DNA of 64,000 nucleotides. It comes from Anoplolepis gracilipes. Its lineage: Eukaryota; Arthropoda; Insecta; Hymenoptera; Formicidae. A program made the position numbers and the translations under genes. The notes under the pieces are model-generated. The model was not told the origin of the DNA. It did not search any database and worked only from the letters and a program-made list of their open reading frames with translations. Shown here one piece after another: positions 38,992 through 52,309 of this stretch (position 1 is the stretch's first letter; every line of letters starts with the position of its first letter). The stretch lies in the NCBI RefSeq assembly GCF_047496725.1, contig NC_132984.1, positions 4,289,001 through 4,353,000 of the forward strand, read 5' to 3'.

Positions 38992-39318
38992 TTTTCTCGG
39001 CGACTGCTTTAGGAAGTGACCTCTTTAAGAGTCGAACTGAGATCGGTACACAACGCCGGGTTCTCTTTCGCGCTTTTCTCTCTCTCTTCTCTCTTTTCCT
39101 CAGTACTATTTCTCTTTCTTTAAGGTACACTAAACGCTCTCACGCGTCCGACGGCATTTGGGAAAATTTTCGTTATTCCGCCGAGTGGAAACACACCGGG
39201 TCGTCGCTGAACGAAGGTACTTGGCAGGGCCCCGGGGCGACTATGCACAGTTAATTGGGACCTTCGCGAACTTTGCGCCAAGTCGAGTCACGAATTACTA
39301 TCGGCAAAGTTTTGCTCT

Positions 39319-39322
<4 letters not shown>

Positions 39323-39352
<30 letters not shown>
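39323..39352. repeat. (CT)n microsatellite
   Basis: About 14 CT units inside a GC-richer island. Confidence 0.95.
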
Positions 39353-39354
<2 letters not shown>

Positions 39355-42300
39355 TATTCCGTTAGCGTCTCTTCTCTGCTTCTGCACGGCCGATTGCGCT
39401 CGCAGGAAGTCGACGGGAAAGTCGAGACGAAGAGAGTTTTCGTTCACGCGACGATAATTTCGAGTTGGATTCAAGGTTGTGTAATGATAAGCAGCTTTCT
39501 ACGGTGGAGGTTCAGTTAAGATGACACACGAAATTGGAACAAGTGACGCCTCCCATTGAGCTTTCCCATTGGCTGTTTGTTTTTTTTTTTTTCTTTTAAT
39601 TTTAAATATTAATGCAAAACAACTAATATCAATTTTAGAATTAAATATAGAAAATTAGAAAAATATGGAAATATTTATTTTAGTTTAAAAAAATAGACAA
39701 GTATAAACTATAAGTTTTGTATGAATGTAAGAGTGTATTAAAAAAATAAAATGTAAATGTCAGGATACAATGAAAACAAATTACGCTTTCTTTCTTGCTA
39801 CATCAGCATCATTGCAGGTTGATAAAGATGTAATCACGATACTGACACCAATTGAGAAACACTTGAAATAATTCGAATGACTGTAAACTCGTGAAATACA
39901 GATAGGTGCTTTACCCTGTTGTGTCGTGCTATGCTAATCCTCTCTATAAAAAGTTCAATATTGATCGGTTCAAGTCAGAATTTTAAGGCGGAAATTTTAT
40001 TTACTTCTTGAAATTTGGAGTGTTAAAAAGTTGCCCCGACATCAAGGCATCCAACTCGATTTTTACCTTGTTTGAGAATATCTCCCCAATCGTCTGAGGC
40101 AAAATCTACAGAATTTCGTACTTTCAACTATTAGTGAAGTTTGCAAGGACACGCGCGATTAAACAATTATTATTCGATTCTCCGAGCACGTTACGCTCGA
40201 TCGAGTCGCATCTCGGGCTGTCGAATTTCACTTCCACCATTTCGCGAAAACTCCCAAACTTGCCAGATTTTCAATGGAAAGAATATTTGTTTACCTCTGA
40301 TAAGAAAATATGAATCTCAAGATTTTTGACAGAGGTATTACTATATTTTATTATCATTAAATGACTTCTCTCTTTCGGACAGTAGTATGTTTTAATAAAA
40401 AAATTTTCTGAAAAAATATAAGAATCAAATATATGAAAGAAATTTAACAAAATAAAAAATTAAGACATTAAAAAATTTTTTTTCCCCACATGCAACATTG
40501 AAAAGACAGAATGTCTGGCACCTGTTTTATTTCAATTTCTAAACAGAGATTGAAAAAGGAGAAAAAATTTTTACCGTAGGCGGGTAAATGTAAAGATTTT
40601 ATTCTCGTTTAAAATGGCAAGACATTACATACAATGTATACGTCATGTAGCTCGCGAAAGATCATATGTAACCAGGCTATTGTATTTTAATCCATTATAA
40701 TTCTCCTCGTCGGAAGCCGGATCACTCATAACTCATATCTTAAAACTATTTTGTAACTCATAAGTTAATGGAAACAAATATTTCATACGTTTGTGTTATA
40801 TAGAATTAAAATATCATTTATTTTTGCTTTAAAAAAATATTTCTTATTTTTGAATTACTATATACTTAGGTAACATATTAAATAGAAAAACCGTTTAAAG
40901 ATATAATAAATTTTAATATAAAGAAATTATTTGATTTGATTTTTAGGTACATTTATTATTTATTAAAAAATTATTTTATTTTATTATTATATAAAAATTA
41001 TTAATTTATTATTAAATACACGTATAAAAGAAATTTTATCATGAATCAAAATTGATTCAGAATTCTTCATGCGTGCGCGGTGTCAAGTTTATTCGTTCTC
41101 ATTGCAATTTAAGTACCAAGTAGAATTCAAGAATCTCTTGCGAGGATATCTAGGAGTCAAAGATCCTATAACTTGGAAATGTGTGAACGATTTGGAAACG
41201 TCGCAGATTACTAAAATATCCGCGAGATTATCAAAGATTTCAAGTCGCAGCAAGGGTAGCAGCAATTCCATATTTACCTAATCGGGTCATCGCCGGAAAA
41301 GAGGAGGGATGGAAACTCGATTGGGCTTTCCGTGAAATAACGTTCTCGAGGATCTTTCGATGCAAATCGGAGACATCTTTCCGTATGCTGGCTTCCACTC
41401 TTAATCTCCATCTTTCATCCATCACCTGCCAGCCATCATTTCTCGAGACCGGCGTCAGGAGAACGGTAGAGGTGAAGAGACGATTTTCTCTGATGTGTAA
41501 GTAGTTTGGGAGATTCGCGGGAGTTTGAAAAAAGGAGCATTTCGAGCAGGAGACGAAAAATCGAAAATGACGCGGGAGAAATTTCTCCTACATATAGGGT
41601 GACCTACTTTAATCTTTCCATATAGATTATCTTCAAAAACTGAGGAACGTTGACTGAGGAATCTTGACGTTTAATTATTTAATTAAAAGTTATAATTGAC
41701 AAGTAGAAATTTTATCCTCTATTGGGTTTTCGATATGGAATAAATAACGTAATCTATCAACTGTCCTTTAATAAAATTGTTCTGAAAAAGATGATGCGAA
41801 AATATTGAATGGTAAATTCGATTCTTATTACATGTATCTCTATCTAATAAATTTTCTGTGATATTTCAACGCTTTTTACGCTGTGTCATGTGTCATGTCG
41901 GAGCAAAATAATCTAATAAGCGCTTTTAACGTGCTCAAGATATCTCGTTCCTCGGTTGGAAGTACGGATTTTATCAGAGAACACACATTGTTTCAAAGTC
42001 TCGTCGTTAGTTCGGTTCTAAGCCACTCTTATTAGTATCGGGCTAGTCTTTGTGATAAAAAATTGTAAGGGATTTTTCTTATTCCCCTATCTTATGATTA
42101 CTCTCGTTATGGAAGTAACACGAGTGACTGTGAATAATTGCTTTTTCTACGCAAAAATAGTTGGTCGAGAAAGTCGAGGCAGGTTGTGTTTTGGGACCAT
42201 ACATGGCGTATAGAAACAACCACTTGAGTGATGAACCTCTAAATAGAAACTGCTTGATGGACTTTTCCGACTTCCTTTCCCGACATTCTTCGTATTCCAG

Positions 42301-44901
42301 CTATCGAGAGGCAAAAAACGCTGAAGAACGAAAAACAATGGTTTTTAACTTCGACGCAGAATTAAAGCGAAACTCTAGTAATATGGGTAACCTCGCGAAA
42401 AGAACGCACAATTTTTACGAGAATTCCAGAAAATTTTAGTTGGCTCTTTTAGAGTTAAAAAGGGAAGTTATATATTTTCATATACACACATTAATTGAGA
42501 GAACCGAGGAGAGTCACGTATATCAGAAAAAGTGTAAATTGTTCAACTGAACGAGTTGAAAATCTCACGAAAAGAGAAGGGAAAAAAAGGTAGAAGGTGT
42601 TCGAAAAAGTTAATATCACTGAGAAGAGATATCTTCAGACTATTAATTGTCTCTTCGGCGAAAGAAAGTTCCGACGTCTTTGTCATTTGCTTCGTGTAAA
42701 GCAACTGGGATAAGAAGGGATTAACTTCTCGTTAACAGGCAGAGCTTCGAAAGTTCGTAATGTAAAAAATCGTCGACAATTTTTGATGCACATTTTGCAG
42801 CCAATATTTTCAAACAAAATTGGTGGAATTAACTGGGGAATATTTGGATTAATTTTTTGCGTTCTATTTGAAGGCGCCTCAATTAATGATCATTTTTACC
42901 CGCTTATATTTACTCGAACTGTGAAAAAACGAAACGTTTACATCCGATGAAGAGTCAAAATTTTATCGCGAAATAATTTCCATTTTATTTTATTTGAAAA
43001 GAATTTGTAAAGGATATTTTACATTAAAAAAAGAAAAACTAGTATAATTTATTCATAAAATAAATTTTACGTTAAAAATTTTGACGTATTTTCGCAAAAC
43101 AAAAATAGTGTTTAAATTCGATAAGATTATTATTTCAAAAGAAAAAAGTTACTTCATCGTACGTTATGTTTTTTGGAAGCTTCCTGTTCGTGAAAATCGA
43201 GATTATCAAACTAGCAGAATTCTATCAACGTCGCATATACTTCCTAATTCTGGTATTTTTGCAGTCGGTCAGAAACGCAGTATGTTCTAGTTAAGTCGAT
43301 ACGAAAGTGGCTCATCGAAAATGTAATGGCGAATTCCCGGGAGCGATACTCGACCTAATTCATCAATCAACAGTAAAGAGTGAGTTTGTGACCGGAAAGT
43401 ACTATGAAACGAAAAAGAAGCCGCCGGATAATTGCGAAACAGAAGGAAATGCTATTTATGGAGGGTTTTTCGTGATACTCATTACAGATACTACTTTTCT
43501 CTTTCAGTCTTTTTACGATAAAAAATAAAAGATGTATAAAAATATATATTTTCTATTTCTGATTTACTGTCGATTGACAATTAGCACAATATTTCTCGAA
43601 CATTAATAGAATATATACTAATATTTATATAATTTATATAAATTTGTATAAACATAAAATCATTTAATTTATATAATTACAGAATATAATTATATAATTT
43701 ATATAATTATAGAGAATTTATATAAATTACGGAATATATGTATAAAAACATTTTCCCCAAAATTTATCAGAAATAATTTACATGTTGCATTATATAATGA
43801 AGAACATTTCTCTCTCCCTCTTTCTCTCTATTTATTTATATTTATATATGTACATAAAAGCACACATAATGTCACGATTTGAAATTGAAATGAGTTAATA
43901 GCGTGCGAAAGTGTTTACGCGAATATAGTTAGAAAAGTGGATTGATAGGCAGGTCACTTTTTCGCGAACATCACATCCGAATGATAAATTCTTCTTACGA
44001 TCTTCTACGCGAGCAGTCGCTCCTGAAAAGAGGAATGGCTCTTTCGTCATTTCTCTCTTCTTTTTTGTCTCCAGTGCTTCTCCTATTTTTGAGATAGCGT
44101 CCTGTTTTTAGTTTTTTTTTCTTTTCCAACATCCCTTGGTGAAGAGTAACGACTGTCCTCTGGTTGAATCGCGATTATGATTAATGGATTCTTTAAAGCG
44201 CGTTATTATTTAATAATTAAAAAAGAAGGTAAAGAGAAAAATGAATCTTAACATTCTGTTTTTTTTTTTTTTTAGAATTAATACTCTAATCATGTTAGCA
44301 AAATAGCAACATTAAGTTATATATTAAATATCACATAGTGTTATTTAAATAATTAAACTTTCATCAAGTTTTAAAATTATTTACTCCAGTGCTTAAAGTC
44401 TTTTAAAAATTAAAGTATATAATATACATAGAAAATACGTAATATTTAATTATAAAATATTTCTGCCGAAACGCGTAGCGATAATGTAATATAGAGCGAC
44501 ACTTCATCGGCGAAACTTGTTACTCGTATTTTTCGTCGCCAAAATCCGGTAAAAGCTCGGTGAGAATTTAGTCGCGCCTCGAAAAAACGGTGAAGACGGT
44601 GGCGGAACCGCCCTTTACTTTACTCGTGGAGTGAGATATTCTCTCATATTTCTTTCCCTTTTTACGGTCTCGTGTCACGCTAGTAGCAGTATTATATAGA
44701 ATGCGGAATTGTCGATGAGGACAGGAGCAAGGGTGAAATCATTACTAGCGTCTGCACACTTCTCATATATAGGTGTAGGTAGAGGTAATTTTGCGAAGAG
44801 TAGAAAGACTTGAGAATATTGGAAAAGTTAGGAGAAAGGAAAGAAAGGGGGAGCACAACCCCTTTTTCCCTTCCGACAACAGAATGCATACGGAATGGGG
44901 T

Positions 44902-44921
44902 GCGCGCGCGCGCGCGCGCGC
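44902..44921. repeat. (CG)n alternating tract
   Basis: Ten consecutive GC dinucleotides, followed by CACGTG. Alternating CG of this length can adopt Z-form DNA and is unusual in an AT-rich insect intron. Confidence 0.95.
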
Positions 44922-45298
44922 ACGTGTCAAAAGAAGTTCCTTGTCGCAGTACTACTTCTCGTCGTGGAAAAACGTAAACAATTCTTACGTGTCGCTGGAC
45001 GACGAACTAAATTAAGTACGATTGACAAAGATCGTTTTCAATAACGCAGGAGTAATTTACTCAACGACTTCCGGAAGTTGCAACTCAGAATGAAGGTTGA
45101 AATTAACTAGTTCTCCGAGCGAATTTTTGAGAATATTATGAGTGATGTAGTACTTGGAATACTTTGTAACGCCAACATCTGTGCCTCTTTACTCAGATTT
45201 CTTTCTAAAAGCACGAGGCGATAATTCACATTTTTATGCGCGACTAAATTTTTTTGAATTATTTAAAGCAACTGCAACATAATATTATTATTTATAAA

Positions 45299-45423
45299 AA
45301 ATGTACTTGTTGGAAAAAAAACGTGAAATTTTCAGGAATTATATTGGGACTTTAGAAAATTAAAAAATTTCTCTCCTTGATATTTTTGTTTTTATATATT
45401 CTAAATTATAAATATATAATTAC

Positions 45424-45472
<49 letters not shown>

Positions 45473-45797
45473 ATTTTAATAAAATATACAATATGTATTC
45501 TTTATTTTAATTTTTACTGATAAAAAGAGAAAATGTTATAAAAGTTAAAAATTTTAATATTAACAAAAATTATTCAGTTTTTTCAGCATATTTGTAATCT
45601 AGCACTTGTACCTTAAGTGGCTTTGTGTTTTTCCTTTGTGTAAGTGAAACGCATTAGAAAACGTGTACAATAAAAAATTTATTTTAGAAAATTGTAATAT
45701 TTAAAAGATTTTCTTTATCTAGAATTTTGAAAAATATTCTGCAATGATCAGAGAATTTTCAGGGGATTTTTTTTACAAGATTTGAATAGACACCCTG
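45299..45797 (-). repeat. Dispersed AT-rich element, copy C (inverted)
   Basis: Read on the minus strand it begins CAGGGTGTCTATTCAAATC at 45797 and shows the same block order as copies A and B. The CCACTTAAGGTACAAGTGCTAG-like block lies near 45600, and the end near 45299 has a TTTTTTCCAACAAGTACA block. A (TA)n tract at 45427-45468 interrupts it. It is non-coding. Confidence 0.65.
45427..45468. repeat. (TA)n microsatellite
   Basis: About 21 TA units, nested inside dispersed element copy C. Confidence 0.95.
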
Positions 45798-47963
45798 TTA
45801 CTATAAGCAATACGTATTTTTACAAAATGCGAGGAAAATCACGAGATAAAAATTTTTGCGAAGTTTTTTTTGAAAAGTATTGCGATATGAAATAATAATA
45901 GAGAAGATTATATCTTTATCTTTCGTTGTTTTGTTATTTCCGATTCATCGCCCGTACACATGCGATCAATGTTTACTTTCGATGAAACAACTCTTTCTCC
46001 CTCCCTCTCCCCCCCTCTCTCTCTCTCTCTCTCGCTCTCGCTCTTCTTTCTTTTCATTCATCCCTCCGGGCTTCTTTTTGCATGTAACACGGCTGCTAAC
46101 ATATGCATGGAAAGTTACTTCACTTGCGAGGCCCTATAACATCCGGTGACAAAATGGTCTGGAAAGGGCGGTTCTTTGCGTTCGTGCTGCCACTTTCTGA
46201 ATAGGCTATTGGAGAGATTCTAAAGGACGCTTGTGTTTATTTTTTTCGTTTTTTTTTTTTTTTTTTTTTACAGACACCATTGAGTCGCGAGAATATGCGA
46301 CAGCGTTTAGAAAAGACGAGGGACGTACATTCTCGCTACATGTACAACAAATATAATTGCGTCGCCATAAGAAAAAATATTGCCCAAGTCATTGCTCTCA
46401 AGAATATCCATTGATATGATAATTAAAATAATAATAAAAGTTTTAAGAATTGAAAGAAAAATTCCTTAAAGAGAGAAAACAATTTTTAAGATATTTTAAA
46501 ATTTCCTTAGAATTTTATTGTACGTACACGCAGGTGCACGTTAAATAGTAGAAAGTGTACTTTTTTTTTCAAGCAGACAATGTGTTTCAAATAAAAAAAG
46601 TCAAATAAAATAAAATGTACCTGAAATAAAGGCCTTTTACAATTTATTTTAGGCATATTATGTTTTAATTAATTTTTATTTAAATAAAGAAAGAGAAAAT
46701 TCGTTTTAAATATTCTTCTAATATATGTATATAATTTGAAATAAATTATTTTTTCTAAAGTAGGTATCTTATTTAAATAAATTTCATTATTTACACTTTT
46801 TATTCAAGAGTGGAGAATTTCTTACGACCCACAAGCGTTTATTTGTGTCCCGGTAGGAAACGAAACGAAACGGTACGGTCAGAGCAGAGATTTCTCTTGG
46901 AGCCTGTGAGTTTAATCGTTTCCATCCCCACCGGAATCATTCTCGATCGCCCGGCCTTCCCTTCCGCGGTTTGCGAGAGCCCGCAATTTTGTTCGCCGCT
47001 ACCCTTTGCTCTCTGTCTCTTTTCAGCCTATCCCCTCTCATCCCTGCTCTGCCAACTCTCTCGCACCGATATACCACCCTTTTCTTTCTACTTCCTGACG
47101 CTACGGTCTAATTTAAAGCTCTGCATTGTCGCGAGCCCATTCTCACTGTATGCACTCGCTACGCCGGAATAAGGGACGCCGACGAGAATGGAGGGAAGGC
47201 GAGGAGGCGGTGGAGAGGATAGGGCGAGAGGTTGATTGTCGTCTAGCAAGGAAGAAAGGACGAAGAGCAGACAGAGGTCGGAAGAGAGGCGGGGAGCTTT
47301 TCAACAAAGTTGGGGCTGAAAGTTTTTAAAGAGTGTCAACGCGGGACGCGGTATCCTTTTTCTTCGTGCCTTTTTCCCCTCTGTTCTTATCGTTGCGTCT
47401 TACAAGCATCTCTCGAAGCGCTATGCGAAAGGATACTCTCTATAAAAGTCCTCGCACCTGGCACTTTGTATTTAGAAAGGTGACACTGGCTAAAATAGCG
47501 GGATCATGTTCGAAAGGATTAAAAGAAGAAAAAAAAAGAGAGAGTATAAATGCAAATTTATATCAAGATTTAATTTATCGAGCCTTGTTTAATATTTAAT
47601 TCATGTATCATGATTGTATTTATGAATATAATTATGCGGATATATTCTCTCACAGATTGTTTTTTTTTTTTTTTTTTTTCATCGAGAAAAATAGTATAGA
47701 GTCACTTTAGTCAAGGAATATTTTACAACAAATATTCTCGAATCAACTTAATCTATTTTGATAAACGAGATGTTATAATACTATTAAATTTTATGTACAT
47801 AGGCTGTGTGTGTTTAATTATCATCATACAGTAAAGTTAATTTCTGGAAATAAAGTATATAGTTCGAAAATTAGGTATTTTTTATATTTAATTTTATAGA
47901 TGTAATGTATTATATATAATAAAATTTTATATATTATTTTGTATATAATAAAAAAATAATTAA
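45798..47963. other. Non-coding stretch; TATA-like motif and GC-rich island at 46830-47450
   Basis: A GC-richer island covers about 46830-47450 and ends in TATAAAAG at 47441-47448, which is isolated and without a clear initiator. The frames 46810-47172 (plus) and 47126-47329 (plus) overlap out of frame and are not recognisable proteins. A CT tract lies at 46011-46033 and poly(T) at 47660-47679. The stretch ends in the TTAA (47960-47963) that bounds the large palindrome. Confidence 0.4.
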
Positions 47964-47971
47964 ACACTCAC

Positions 47972-48011
47972 CCGTACGATGCGCAACGGCGGAGTTGTAC
48001 ACAACGTTGAT
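47972..48011 (-). other. 40 nt exon-like block, left arm
   Basis: On the minus strand the block is preceded by TTTTATAG and followed by GTGAGTG, that is, AG and GT on either side. An upstream donor-like CAG|GTGAA lies at 48468-48461 (minus), giving a 454 bp intron-like interval. It differs from the right-arm block at 5 of 40 positions. It may be a processed non-coding exon or simply the terminal repeat of the palindrome. Confidence 0.3.
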
Positions 48012-49732
48012 CTATAAAATATAATGCAATCTGTAATATATGCAAATTATGTACATAAAAGCAGTGTCGAAAATAATTTACATTTCAAAAAAAAATAATT
48101 ATTGCAGGCAATTCAACTTTTTATTTGTTATTTAAACAAGATTTTAATAAAAGTTAGATAATTCTTGAAATATTGTTTTTTTTTTTTATATTAATTTCTA
48201 CCATATATGAGAAATAAAAATTAAATTTTTATATACAAATTATCTGAATAATTATAAATTTCAAATAATGTCAAAATACTTTATATTTACATTTATATAA
48301 AATATTATTTATTATAAATATTTTATTAAATATTTTAAAATAGAATATAAAATGTTTTGCATATGCATTGTATGTAATGATGTAAAATAAATCGCGGCGA
48401 TAAACGAGCAGTTAATTTTTACACACATAACAAATAATAAATTAAATAAATCATAATTTATTCACCTGACAGTTGTTCCGCCGTCGTCTGATGCTTTCCT
48501 GGTATCCTTCTTCTTCTCTCTATTTATCTTTTACTATTTCTTCATGTCACACTTACTCGTGAAAACACAAGTAACTTACAGCAACCGCACACGTGCTAAT
48601 CAGCAAAACACTATAATTGCGCGACACTTTATATCGGCACTCCCGACATTAATTACGCACGACACGCACTTTATTGCGATGAAAGGATAATTCTTGACTA
48701 TACGTCAAGAAACTACGATTCTCACTGGTAAACTACACGACAGATTTACGTATCGATTGCCGTGGCAATAATACTATTTCTAACGTTAACGATAAATATA
48801 CGTTGGTATTTCAAGCTCATTTCAATATCTTGCATTATAACGTATACGAGTAAATTAATGTAATAATTAAAATCAAAGATAAGTATCCGAAGAATGTAAT
48901 ATTTGAAAATATGTCATCGATTGTTGGCGAGAGAAATTTCAATGGAATAAATCTCACGAAACTTCGACAAGTTACCACGATGTATGGTAAACGATTAAAA
49001 TGATAAAAATTATAATACGGAATTAATAACTATGTGGATGTGATTAATTGAACGTACTTATTAATTAAACGCGTTGCGATGCTGTTCTACTGAAATCGTT
49101 TCATCTCGTATTTCCGATGCTTTGTTAAAAACCTAAAAATTTCGAAATAATTCCGACCATTTTACTTTAATGCTACGCGATATTTTTTACGCGATTCGGT
49201 TAATGATCATGATTAATGATCAGTTAATATCGATGTATATTATTCAAAAATATATAATCAAAATTCAATATTGCATGCGCGATATATATCGAAGATAAAT
49301 TGTGTGAAATAAATGTATTATTAATAAAAACTGTTAATGTACTTTGACTTTCTTTCACTTGAATCGTTTGATTCGACATAGTATTGTGTGTTTTCGACTT
49401 GTAAATTATATTTAAATCGACGGAAATTATATTTAAATTGAACGCAAAGCTCGATGCGAAATACATTCGAATCCTAGCATTAAATAAGTAATTATCACTC
49501 TGAACATTGCTACGCAATAATTTACGATTGTAATTATCTACCGACGCGTTTACCATCCTTAGTAATCATAGGTATTAATCGCGCGAGTTGATAATCGCCG
49601 ATCATGATAATCGAAAGGTCAATGATCGCGTTTTACTTCTCTCCGTACTTTCCGCGATCGTCTCTCGAGGGACAATGTGAAAATTCCTCGCTATGTTTCT
49701 ACGCGACACTCGCCGCACGGCAAACAAGGTCA

Positions 49733-49760
49733 TGACGTCACGAAGGAATGCGTATAAATA
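49733..49760 (+). promoter_or_regulatory. CRE-type TGACGTCA with adjacent TATAAATA, left arm
   Basis: A perfect TGACGTCA lies at 49733-49740 and TATAAATA at 49753-49760. The TGACGTCA has a counterpart at the mirrored position in the other arm (50575-50582), but the TATA-like motif does not. A CREB/ATF-type site is a reasonable reading of the octamer; function is unproven. Confidence 0.35.
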
Positions 49761-50554
49761 ATAGCGCGCTCTTGGCCGCGTTCCCCCCACCAGTCGGCGC
49801 GAAATCTTTACAATATATTACAAAATAAATTTATAACACCAAATACATTCTCTGTTACTTGTATTTCAAATTGATAATTAACAAGTAATTGATATTAATT
49901 ACATACATTAATAATTAGTAATTAGGACGTTCATGTGTCACGGCTTTTCGTTCATATATATTTTAATCACTTAATTCCGCGATTCAAGTATCATTCTCAA
50001 TCCGGAAAAAGATTAGCAAGTTACATTTATTAAATCAGCGAGAAATTCAAATAGCGAGGCGAAATATGCGCACGAATCCAAGCATATTTAAAAAGTCATT
50101 ATTGTTCGCAAATACATGTCGCGATAAAACAATAATTCCTATGTCATTCTTGCATTCCTGCTACAAATGAATAATATCGCGGCAAGTACGCGCTTTGACA
50201 AATACATACCTGCTTGGATCCGTGCATTTCTCGCCTCGTCCTTTGAATTTTTCGCGGATTTAAATATAATACCGGCTAATCTTTTTCGGATTGGAAACGC
50301 GTGGTCAAGTGATTAAAATATTATAGATAGGTATGTGTAATGAAAAAAATCAGATACATCAATCGAGATAAATACAAGCAACAGAGTGTCCCAAATTATC
50401 TTGCGATAGGTCGACAGTGGGAGGACGAATTATCTACGCGCGATGTTTCGAGGCTCGTCTCCTTCGACGTATTAATATCGCTGTGAAATGACACGCGAGT
50501 TTTATCCTTCGTGCGCGGCGGAGTGGGGGAAGCCGCGAGGACTCCGGCGTCGTC

Positions 50555-50586
50555 TGACGTGACGTGACGTGACGTGACGTCACGTC
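50555..50586 (+). repeat. (TGACG)n minisatellite with CRE-type octamer, right arm
   Basis: Five tandem TGACG units end in TGACGTCACGTCA, so the array contains a perfect TGACGTCA at 50575-50582. The array appears only in the right arm, whereas the single octamer is conserved in both. It looks like a local expansion of the site after the arms separated. Confidence 0.85.
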
Positions 50587-51659
50587 AATGGTATGCGGCA
50601 GCCATCTGCTCTACGTGTTATCGCGCAGCGCGTCAGGTGCGCAGAGGTCACATTCTTCTATCGCTAAATCGTATTATCCTTCGAAACGCGATCGCGCAAG
50701 GTACCTATCGGCAGAAGTAAAACGCGATCGTTCCTTTTAATTATCGTAATCGGTGATTATCAACTCGCGCGATTAGTTAATATATCTACTACGGTTACCG
50801 GGATCGTAAGCGTTTCGGTGAGTAATTATGATCATAAATTATTGCGTAGCCATGTTCAGAGTGATAATTGCCCATTTAATGCTTGAATTCGTGAATGTAT
50901 CTCTCGCGTCGCGTTTTGAATTTTCCGATTTAAATATAATTTATGAATCGAAAATACAGAGTGGTAGAGAAATCGTCGAAACAAACGATTCAAGTAAAAG
51001 AAAGCCGAACTATATTAATTGCCTTTATTAATAATATTATTTTGCAGAATTTCTCTGTGGAATATATCGCGCACGCAATAAATTTTCATTGTATATCTTC
51101 GAGTAAAAAATACGTATTAACTTATTAATCATGACGATTAATCGAATCGTGTGAAAGATATCGCGTAGCATTAAAATAAAATTCATTCAAATTATCCTAG
51201 TTTTTAGCTTATGAACAGAGCGTCGCGGATATCAGACGAAATAATTTCGGTCCGTCATGACACATTTAATAAAATACGTTAAATTAAACACGTCCATTAA
51301 TTTCATATTATAATTTTTATCATTTTAATCGTTTACCATACTGCGTTGTAATTTGTCGAAATTTCGTGAGATTTATTCCATCGAAATCTGTATCGCTAAT
51401 AATCGATAAAGCGATGACATATTTTCGAATATTATTCTGCGGATATTTATCTTAACTAATGTATTAATTTACTTTTATAATGCAAGATATTAAAATGAAC
51501 TTGAAATATTAACGCATATTAATCATTACGATGATATTGCCGTGGCAAGTGATGCATAAATCTGTCGAGCGGTTTTTAAATGAAAGAATCGTAGTTTCTT
51601 GCGACGTATAATTTTCGCGTTGTTTCCATCGCAATATGATAAAGTGTGTGTCGCGTGTA

Positions 51660-51842
51660 ATTAATGTCGGGAGTGCCGTGTAAAGTGACGCGCGATTATA
51701 TTTTGCTGATTAGCACGTGTCGTTGTAATTACTTGTGTTTTCGCGAGTGAGTGTGCAATGATGAAGCGGCAAAAGATGGACAAAAGAGGAGGGGGAGGAG
51801 CAGGCCCGGGGAGGCATCAGACGACGGTGGAGCAACCGTGAG
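51660..51842 (+). other. Exon-like core block, right arm
   Basis: This block starts at the hallmark box and ends at the donor-like GTGAG|GTGAAT junction at 51843. It includes a short frame from ATGATGAAG near 51758 (25 codons, ending at the junction). The left arm has an immediate stop after ATGAAGAAA, so the frame is not conserved. Equivalent blocks occur near 21.54-21.73, 20.57-20.77 (inverted) and 30.91-31.06 kb. The best reading is a transcribed non-coding segment or a conserved transposon domain. Confidence 0.3.
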
Positions 51843-51875
51843 GTGAATAATTTATAATTTATTTAATTTATTGTT

Positions 51876-51878
<3 letters not shown>

Positions 51879-51921
<43 letters not shown>
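51879..51921. repeat. (TA)n microsatellite inside the right palindrome arm
   Basis: About 21 TA units are present where the left arm has only a short TATGTGTGT. The tract therefore expanded after the inverted duplication. Confidence 0.9.
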
Positions 51922-51924
<3 letters not shown>

Positions 51925-52309
51925 AAAATTAATTGTACGTTTATTTTTTTCGAACCATTTTACATCATTGTGTAAGGCATATAAAATATTTTACATTTTA
52001 TTTTGAAAATATTTAATGAAAAATATTTGCAATAATTATGATATTTTTATATAGCCGTATATTTAAAGTATTTTGACATTGTTTAAGATTTATAATTATT
52101 TAGATACTTATGTATAAAAATTAAATTATTTTTTACAGTTTTGAAAAAAAATTTAAGTATGAAAGAAATTTTTTTGCTGAATAATATATCTTTTTATTAA
52201 ATACTTATTTAAAGATGAATAAAAGTTTAATTGCCTGGAATAATTTTTTTTTGAAATATTATTTGTTTCGGACACTGCTTTATAATTTGGATATATTTGT
52301 ATTTTACAG

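Larger units (their letters stand above)
31291..45298. other. Non-coding stretch, 14 kb, no recognised genes
   Basis: Microsatellites lie at 34705-34738 (CT), 35573-35593 (CGT), 38945-38989 (CT), 39323-39352 (CT) and 44902-44921 (CG). GC-richer islands lie at 31430-31600, 33160-33500, 35180-35720, 37790-38280, 39000-39480 and 41080-41480. A telomere-like but non-tandem GGTTAGG cluster lies at about 31703-31722. Frames such as 42161-42439 and 41069-41281 have ordinary composition but no domain, splice context or known family. I do not call them genes. Confidence 0.5.

Noticed and set aside
42161..42439. 92-codon frame with ordinary amino-acid composition
   Set aside because: No recognisable family, no clear acceptor or donor, and an opposing frame over most of it. 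Left as unsupported rather than called a gene.
49224..49556. 110-codon minus-strand frame and its mirror at 50828-51128
   Set aside because: They are the same palindrome sequence in both arms; the right arm is broken into two frames, so coding is not conserved.
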